A stretch of 35,973 nucleotides of DNA, from positions 1-35,973 of the forward strand of contig JAIPBJ010000024.1 in assembly GCA_021739625.1 (NCBI GenBank), read 5' to 3'. A model generated the notes under the pieces. The model did not search any database, had not been told where the DNA came from, and saw only the letters and a list, made by a program, of their open reading frames with translations. Shown one piece after another: positions 31,256 through 35,973 of this stretch (positions are counted from its first letter, which is position 1; each line of letters starts with the position of its first letter). The translations under genes and the position numbers were made by a program. This DNA comes from Flavobacteriales bacterium (lineage in GTDB: Bacteria > Bacteroidota > Bacteroidia > UBA10329).

Positions 31256-31701
31256 TTGTCGGGCATTTCACTCAGACCCTTGACATATGCCTCAGGAGTA
31301 TCGAGAGGATAGGGCATTTTTCTGATGATCACGCCCTCGGCATCAAGGATCAGCGTGGTCGGAAACTCACCCTTGCTGTTGTATCTCTCCGCCAGTTGCT
31401 CGTTGTGCTTTGTCTGTTCGGGCGAAAGCTTGTTCTTGGCCTTCACGGGAAAATCCAATTTCAACAGCACCAGATGCTCTTTGGCATACTCGGCAAATGC
31501 GGCACTCTGGAAGAGTGTCTTGTCCAGCCGGATGCAGTTGCCACACCAGTCAGATCCCGAAAAGTTCATCAGAATGACCTTGCCTTCCGATTTGGCCGTG
31601 GCTTTCGACTGCTCGAAATCCGTCATCCAGTTCACCTCCTGAGCTAAGGCAGTTGCAGTCGTTGAAAGCAACAATGCCAATGACAATATCTTAATTCTCA
31701 T
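31252..31701 (-). CDS. Thioredoxin-family protein, exported
   Basis: This 149-residue protein has a signal peptide (MRIKILSLALLLSTTATALA) and a thioredoxin fold: KVILMNFSGSDWCGNCIRLDK (41-61) with active-site Cys53-Gly-Asn-Cys56, and GEFPTTLILD with the cis-proline. The WCGNC motif and the SxWC context resemble periplasmic thiol reductases of the DsbD-gamma/thioredoxin_7 type rather than cytoplasmic thioredoxin. It could keep the cysteines of the DUF4266 tail or the cytochrome heme-binding cysteines reduced. It starts 9 bases after the cytochrome gene stop and overlaps the apbE start by 4 bases. Confidence 0.9.
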   Translation of the reverse strand: MRIKILSLALLLSTTATALAQEVNWMTDFEQSKATAKSEGKVILMNFSGSDWCGNCIRLDKTLFQSAAFAEYAKEHLVLLKLDFPVKAKNKLSPEQTKHNEQLAERYNSKGEFPTTLILDAEGVIIRKMPYPLDTPEAYVKGLSEMPDK

Positions 31702-31710
31702 GATGCTTAT

Positions 31711-32208
31711 TCAGTCTGCACGTTCAATTCGGTCGGTGGTCACACCATGACAGGTGTTGCAACTCCCATAGTAGATCTGTCCCTGTGGGCCCACATCGGG
31801 GTGAAGTTCATCCTCGTCATCCTCCATCCATTCGAATTTGTTGCCTGTTCGTATCCCCACGAACACACCATCATCCCCGAAATCGACTGGATCTGTTGTG
31901 TAGAAATTGCCTTCCCCATCCACCTCTAAGGCCAAGAAACGGGGGCCATTCTTGCTTCGGTAAAACTCGATCAGACTGTGACCCGCATTTCTCTCCACCG
32001 ATCCGGCAACTGTGAACCAGCCCTCGCCAGATCCTCCCTGTGTGTGACAGTTCATACAGGTTTCGCCATTGTGATGGCTCTCATCATCACCGAACTCGCT
32101 GGTCTCGTCCTCATCGTCCGGGCCTGGAAGACCGAGGCACGAGGTTAAGAACAATGTCAACATGCAACCCATCAATAGGGCCAAGAGACAATTGCTGGGG
32201 AGTTTCAT
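31711..32208 (-). CDS. Diheme c-type cytochrome lipoprotein
   Basis: This 165-residue protein starts at ATG 32208 (an in-frame TTG lies 12 bases upstream). It has a lipoprotein signal (lipobox LTSC, lipid-bearing Cys24), an acidic linker (DDEDETSEFGDDESHH, about 31-46), and two heme-binding motifs: CMNCH (51-55) and CNTCH (150-154). Between them is a region with a second acidic run (EWMEDDEDELHPD), about 95 residues without a further CxxCH. Attachment of two hemes is expected, but I cannot assign it to a named cytochrome family. It is the first gene of the operon with thioredoxin, ApbE, DUF4266 and DUF3570, which suggests electron transfer outside the cytoplasmic membrane. Confidence 0.82.
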   Translation of the reverse strand: MKLPSNCLLALLMGCMLTLFLTSCLGLPGPDDEDETSEFGDDESHHNGETCMNCHTQGGSGEGWFTVAGSVERNAGHSLIEFYRSKNGPRFLALEVDGEGNFYTTDPVDFGDDGVFVGIRTGNKFEWMEDDEDELHPDVGPQGQIYYGSCNTCHGVTTDRIERAD

Positions 32209-32592
32209 TAAATTTTTCAATTGTTAATTACCAATCCATTCCTTCCAACGGTGCCCATCCTTCCTGACACACCTCGTCACATACCCTGCACCATTCCACA
32301 TCCAGATCATCACGGCTCGCAAAGTTCTTGAGTTTCAGAGATGCACAATGTCAGCACATGCTCACTTGGCAGATGATTCTTATCACACGCGCGTGGTCAT
32401 AGCTCCATCAAATGTTGTAGAATCCAACTTCAGCTTTCTAGGCAGGCAATTGCGAAATCGACCTGACCTTGGCAACTTTCGGGCCTGAGATCTGCTTCTG
32501 AGATTTACATGGCAGACTGACGTCCTATCACTCTCAGACAGCCATCCACTAATTCTGAATGCATATATCCATTTTCACACTACTTTCATCCC
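32209..32592. other. Divergent intergenic region of about 380 bases
   Basis: No open frame here looks like a gene. A 10-base palindrome CACGCGCGTG lies at 32386-32395, roughly halfway between the cytochrome operon and the sterol-desaturase gene. I see no clear -7 box for the cytochrome operon on the minus strand; the leader next to its ATG is very A/T-rich. The palindrome is a candidate operator only. Confidence 0.45.
32581..32588 (+). promoter_or_regulatory. Candidate -7 box TACTTTCA before the sterol-desaturase-family gene
   Basis: TACTTTCA resembles TAnnTTTG (last two positions off) and ends 4 bases before the ATG at 32593, implying a near-leaderless transcript as for rlmB and the UbiD gene. 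Confidence 0.35.
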
Positions 32593-33369
32593 ATGACTTC
32601 ACTTGCTCTCGTCTGGTTCAAGGTGTTCCTGCTCACCTCGTTGCGCTATCTGGTCTTTGCATCTGCTGCCTTCTTCCCCGTGCATTGGATGAAAGAACGA
32701 TTGGCTTGGCGAAAGATTCAGAAGGCGTTCCCAAAAGGCCAGGACTATCGCAGAGAGATTATCTATTCGTTCGGCACCTTCTGCGTGTTCGGATTCACGG
32801 GCACTTTCATCTACATGATGCTGAACCATACGCAGATATACATGGGCGTGCAAGACTATCCACTTTGGTGGCTGCTGCTTAGCGTACCCATCGCTCTGGT
32901 GATCCATGACACCTATTTCTATTGGACCCACCGCATCATGCATCATCCTGCGCTGTTCAAGGTCATGCATTTGGTGCATCACAGGAGTACCAATCCATCT
33001 CCGTGGGCATCATTCGCATTCCATCCGCTGGAGTCGGTGGTCGAAAGCGGAATTCTCATCGTTCTTGTCTTTCTCATGCCCATGCATCCGTTGGCCATTC
33101 TGGCATTTTTGCTCATTATGACTGGCGAGAACGTGATGGGCCATCTAGGCTATGAGTTCTTTCCCGCATGGCTCACACAAGGCAGCATCGGCAAGTGGCT
33201 CAACAGTAGCACCAATCACAACATGCACCACCGCTATTTCGAGGGAAATTATGGTCTCTATTTCCGCTGGTGGGACGTGTGGATGGGCACCACACACCCG
33301 AAGTATGACGAAACCCTGGCCGAGATTCAACAACGCGTTTCGAATCAGGCACCGGGCATGAAAGGTTGA
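32593..33369 (+). CDS. Sterol desaturase/fatty acid hydroxylase family protein
   Basis: This 258-residue membrane protein with about five helices has the full histidine set of the diiron fatty-acid-hydroxylase superfamily: HDTYFYWTHRIMHH (105-118), HLVHH (126-130), HPLESVVE (144-151) and NHNMHHRYFEGNYG (208-221). Members insert oxygen into or desaturate lipids, sterols or carotenoids at the membrane. The bacterial substrate cannot be read from sequence; a fatty acyl chain or hopanoid/carotenoid is possible. The next gene is a fatty acid desaturase, with about 120 bases and a -7-like box between, so the two are neighbours but may be transcribed separately. Confidence 0.92.
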   Translation: MTSLALVWFKVFLLTSLRYLVFASAAFFPVHWMKERLAWRKIQKAFPKGQDYRREIIYSFGTFCVFGFTGTFIYMMLNHTQIYMGVQDYPLWWLLLSVPIALVIHDTYFYWTHRIMHHPALFKVMHLVHHRSTNPSPWASFAFHPLESVVESGILIVLVFLMPMHPLAILAFLLIMTGENVMGHLGYEFFPAWLTQGSIGKWLNSSTNHNMHHRYFEGNYGLYFRWWDVWMGTTHPKYDETLAEIQQRVSNQAPGMKG

Positions 33370-33465
33370 AGGTCGATAGTTGGTGTCGATGAGACCTGCC
33401 TATTCCTGTAGTTCTATTGCCATTCACAGACACTCTTGACGAAAGTCAATCGTCCCATTTCCCCC

Positions 33466-33473
33466 TAACTTCG
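33466..33473 (+). promoter_or_regulatory. Candidate -7 box TAACTTCG before the desaturase gene
   Basis: TAACTTCG fits TAnnTTTG with one mismatch, 19 bases before the ATG at 33493. Confidence 0.45.
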
Positions 33474-33492
33474 TTGCAAATTTTCAGCGGCC

Positions 33493-34599
33493 ATGCAGAC
33501 CGACAGGGTCAAATTTCCACGAGACAGGGACACCGAGTTCACAAAGACACTCAACGCCCGTGTGAATGCCTATTTCAAGGACAAAGGCATCTCCAAGCAT
33601 GCCAACGCCACCATGGTCATCAAGACCGTGGTCATCGTTTCGGCCTATATGATTCCACTGATACTGATGCTCACAGGCATGGTCACCCGGCCTGAATGGG
33701 TCATTGCCTCCTTCGCACTCATGGGCTTTGCCATTGCCGGCATAGGAATGGCGGTGATGCACGATGCCAACCACGGGGCCTATTCATCCGGTCAGACAAT
33801 CAACGAATACGTTGGGTATCTCCTCAACCTTGTGGGCGGAAGTGCTGAGAACTGGAAAATTCAACACAACATACTTCACCACACCTACACAAACATTGAA
33901 GGCCTCGATGCCGACATCACCACCTTTCCCATGCTGCGGTTCTCACCGTTCGCCAAGCGCAGGGCGGTGCATCGGTTCCAGCATATCTACGCATGGTTCT
34001 TCTATGGCCTGATGACCGTGAGTTGGGTGTTCATGAAGGATTTTAAACAGTTGGTGGACTACCACAACAGCGGAATGACCAACAGCTATAGCAAAGGATT
34101 CGGCATCGTAATAGCCCGTGTGCTGCTGCTCAAGGCGACCTATTTCACTGTCACCCTTATCCTGCCCATCATCCTGCTGCCTGTAGCGTGGTATGTGACC
34201 GTTGGCGGCTTCTTTCTCATGCATTTCATTGGCGGGGTGATCCTTGGGATGGTGTTTCAGGCCGCCCACATCATGGAGGTGTGTGATTTTCCCCTGCCCG
34301 ATGCCAATGGAAAAATGGCCGACAGCTGGATTGTTCACCAACTTCGCACTACCACCAATTTCGCCCCGCACAATCAGATCCTGAACTGGTACGTGGGAGG
34401 TCTCAACTATCAAGTTGAACACCATCTGTTCCCACGCGTCTGCCACGTACACTACCCCAACATCGCTCCCATAGTGGAGCAGACCTGCCGCGAGTTCGAC
34501 ATTCCCTACCGAAGCATTCCAACCTTCACAGGGGCGGTGCTCGGCCACGGTTCCATGCTCCGCGCCTTGGGCCGCAGACAACAGCTGGCCGCAACCTGA
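33493..34599 (+). CDS. Acyl-lipid/acyl-CoA fatty acid desaturase (front-end/delta-6-like)
   Basis: This 368-residue membrane protein introduces a double bond into a fatty acyl chain using a diiron centre. The three histidine boxes are HDANHG (90-95), HNILHH (125-130) and QVEHH (307-311). The Q in QVEHH rather than H is characteristic of front-end (delta-5/delta-6-like) and linoleoyl-CoA-type desaturases. Four to six helices flank them (for example 42-62, 69-88, 165-180, 218-237). No cytochrome b5 domain is fused. It most likely adjusts membrane fluidity or makes unusual unsaturated fatty acids. Regiospecificity cannot be given from sequence. Confidence 0.92.
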   Translation: MQTDRVKFPRDRDTEFTKTLNARVNAYFKDKGISKHANATMVIKTVVIVSAYMIPLILMLTGMVTRPEWVIASFALMGFAIAGIGMAVMHDANHGAYSSGQTINEYVGYLLNLVGGSAENWKIQHNILHHTYTNIEGLDADITTFPMLRFSPFAKRRAVHRFQHIYAWFFYGLMTVSWVFMKDFKQLVDYHNSGMTNSYSKGFGIVIARVLLLKATYFTVTLILPIILLPVAWYVTVGGFFLMHFIGGVILGMVFQAAHIMEVCDFPLPDANGKMADSWIVHQLRTTTNFAPHNQILNWYVGGLNYQVEHHLFPRVCHVHYPNIAPIVEQTCREFDIPYRSIPTFTGAVLGHGSMLRALGRRQQLAAT

Positions 34600-34641
34600 A
34601 CATTTCTGCGACAGGCCTGTTCCGAAGGGACATCCATACCG

Positions 34642-35949
34642 ATGACCTCCGAAATCGCTCTGTTCTGGTTCAGACGTGACCTCCGTTTGGACGACAATGC
34701 CGGACTATATCGCGCCCTACGCTCAGGCCTTCCCGTCCTCCCCATCTTCATTTTTGATGAGAACATTCTCACCAAACTGGAGGACCGGTCCGACAGGAGG
34801 ATCAACTTCATTCACAAGGTAGTCACAACGTTGAAATCCGACCTCGAAAGCCTTGGTTCCACACTACTTGTCCGCAATGGACATCCCTCGCACATCCTTG
34901 CTGACCTCGCTTCCGAATATCGTGTCAGTGCCGTCTTCACCAATCACGACTACGAGCCTTACGCCAAACAGCGCGATGCAGATGTGGCCATACTGCTTGC
35001 AGGCAAGGGGATTGCTTTTTACACACATAAGGACCAATGTGTCTTTGAGAAGGACGAAGTGCTCAAGGATGATGGAAGGCCCTACACGGTGTTTACGCCC
35101 TACAGCCGAAAGTGGAAGACCAACCTCAATGCCTTTCACCTCAAACCCTATCCCACTCGGCAATATGCTGCGCAATTGAAGAGAACGAGGTCCCTGCCGA
35201 TGCTGTCGCTTGCTCAAATAGGGTTCTCACCGTCCGATATACATGCCCCCAATATCGAAGTGAGCAATGATATCATCAAGAACTACCATCTTAATCGCGA
35301 TATTCCTTCCATTGCCGGCACTTCGCGGCTAAGCGTGCATCTCCGTTTTGGAGTAATTAGTATCCGTGCGCTTGCGGCCAAGGCCATTGCCCTCAATGAG
35401 TCGTTCCTGAATGAGCTGATCTGGCGCGATTTTTACATGATGATTCTGTGGCATTTCCCGCGTGTGGTCAACGGGGCATTCAAACCGCAATACGACCGCA
35501 TACAATGGGAATCGAACACCGAGCATTTTCTGGCCTGGTGCGAAGGCCGAACGGGTTATCCCATTGTGGATGCCGGGATGCGGGAACTCAATGCCACTGG
35601 GTTCATGCACAACCGCGTACGCATGATAGTCGCCAGCTTTCTCACCAAGCATCTGCTGCTTGACTGGCGCTGGGGCGAGGCCTATTTCGCCTCCAAGCTC
35701 CTCGACTTCGACCTGAGCGCCAACAATGGTGGTTGGCAGTGGGCGGCCGGTTCGGGCTGTGATGCTGCACCCTATTTCAGGGTGTTCAGTCCAGAGGCTC
35801 AGACCTCGAAATTCGACCCGGAGCTGAAGTACATCTGTCAGTGGGTTCCCGAATTTCAGGAACTCACCTATCCGAAGCCCATTGTGGAGCACCGATGGGC
35901 GCGTGACCGGGCCTTGGCGAGATACAAGGAAGCACTGATTGCGGGTTGA
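34642..35949 (+). CDS. phrB: Deoxyribodipyrimidine photolyase (class I CPD photolyase-like)
   Basis: This 435-residue protein is complete. Residues 1-165 form the antenna-binding Rossmann domain (LFWFRRDLRLDDNAGLYRAL), and about 200-435 the FAD domain. Within it are SRLSVHLRFGVIS, the helix LIWRDFYMMILWHFP, GYPIVDAGMRELNATGFMHNRVRM, and the DNA-binding/FAD loop DFDLSANNGGWQWAAGSGCDAAPYFRVFSP. It uses blue light to split cyclobutane pyrimidine dimers in DNA. Tryptophans at W-R-D-F and in the NNGGWQW loop are the expected electron path. It begins 42 bases after the desaturase stop on the same strand and could be co-transcribed. The stop (35947-35949) leaves 24 bases, ending with an A-run that begins a possible terminator cut off by the window. 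Confidence 0.94.
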   Translation: MTSEIALFWFRRDLRLDDNAGLYRALRSGLPVLPIFIFDENILTKLEDRSDRRINFIHKVVTTLKSDLESLGSTLLVRNGHPSHILADLASEYRVSAVFTNHDYEPYAKQRDADVAILLAGKGIAFYTHKDQCVFEKDEVLKDDGRPYTVFTPYSRKWKTNLNAFHLKPYPTRQYAAQLKRTRSLPMLSLAQIGFSPSDIHAPNIEVSNDIIKNYHLNRDIPSIAGTSRLSVHLRFGVISIRALAAKAIALNESFLNELIWRDFYMMILWHFPRVVNGAFKPQYDRIQWESNTEHFLAWCEGRTGYPIVDAGMRELNATGFMHNRVRMIVASFLTKHLLLDWRWGEAYFASKLLDFDLSANNGGWQWAAGSGCDAAPYFRVFSPEAQTSKFDPELKYICQWVPEFQELTYPKPIVEHRWARDRALARYKEALIAG

Positions 35950-35973
35950 GACACAAAAAAAGGCCCGATGTGC

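Noticed and set aside
32221-32592. Small RNA or tRNA gene in the divergent gap
   Set aside because: No cloverleaf, CCA end or strong stem-loop with a T-run could be found by eye.
1-35973. Mobile element, prophage or defence island
   Set aside because: No transposase, integrase, terminal inverted repeats, phage structural gene or recognisable defence gene is present, and gene composition looks even across the window.

Overview
The window looks like a chromosomal piece of a moderately high-GC member of the Bacteroidota, probably a Flavobacteriales-like lineage. The evidence is two secreted proteins with type IX secretion (T9SS) C-terminal sorting domains, many lineage-typical families (DUF1573, DUF3570, DUF4266, YceI with a signal peptide, CarboxypepD_reg-like domain), upstream elements close to the Bacteroidota -7 box TAnnTTTG, and A-rich rather than Shine-Dalgarno leaders. 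I see no rRNA, tRNA, CRISPR array, insertion sequence or phage gene. The window opens inside a 42-bp tandem repeat, as would be expected where an assembly breaks, and ends just after a complete photolyase gene.

Layout. 1-431: repeat and intergenic DNA. 432-4161 (+): an unrecognised protein with a C-terminal regulatory-like beta domain, the 23S rRNA methyltransferase RlmB, and an overlapping membrane glycosyltransferase. 4175-6312 (-): a FIST sensor and SpoIIE-type phosphatase pair. 6458-10257 (-): UbiD-family decarboxylase, a GT-C membrane glycosyltransferase and GtrA. 10423-13196 (+): DUF1573 protein, class I/II aminotransferase, MmcQ/YjbR protein, DUF502 membrane protein. 13299-19616 (-): malic enzyme, full-length pyruvate carboxylase and glutaryl-CoA dehydrogenase, a pyruvate/oxaloacetate and acyl-CoA block. 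19749-21234 (+): a T9SS cargo protein and a YceI protein. 21306-23507 (-): a GT2 fused to a degenerate sugar-phosphate-transferase-like region, and a 46-residue lipoprotein. 23665-27658 (+): UbiA prenyltransferase, GNAT, glycerophosphodiesterase-like protein and a secreted GH13 enzyme. 27728-28681 (-): a second T9SS cargo. 28837-32208 (-): a compact five-gene operon of diheme cytochrome lipoprotein, thioredoxin-like protein, ApbE flavin transferase, DUF4266 lipoprotein and DUF3570 outer-membrane protein. 32593-35949 (+): sterol-desaturase-family hydroxylase, fatty acid desaturase and photolyase.

The most interesting region is the five-gene operon at 28837-32208. Four of its junctions are overlaps or 9-bp gaps, every product carries an export signal, and it combines covalent flavin attachment, thiol redox chemistry, c-type heme and an outer-membrane barrel around a tiny lipoprotein ending in Gly-Gly-Gly-Cys-Gly-Cys-Asn. 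I cannot find an obvious flavinylation motif in any partner, so the job of ApbE here is open. UbiA and UbiD family genes at two separate loci fit quinone synthesis, which would support the respiratory side of this picture. All functional calls come from reading motifs by eye; no database search was run.
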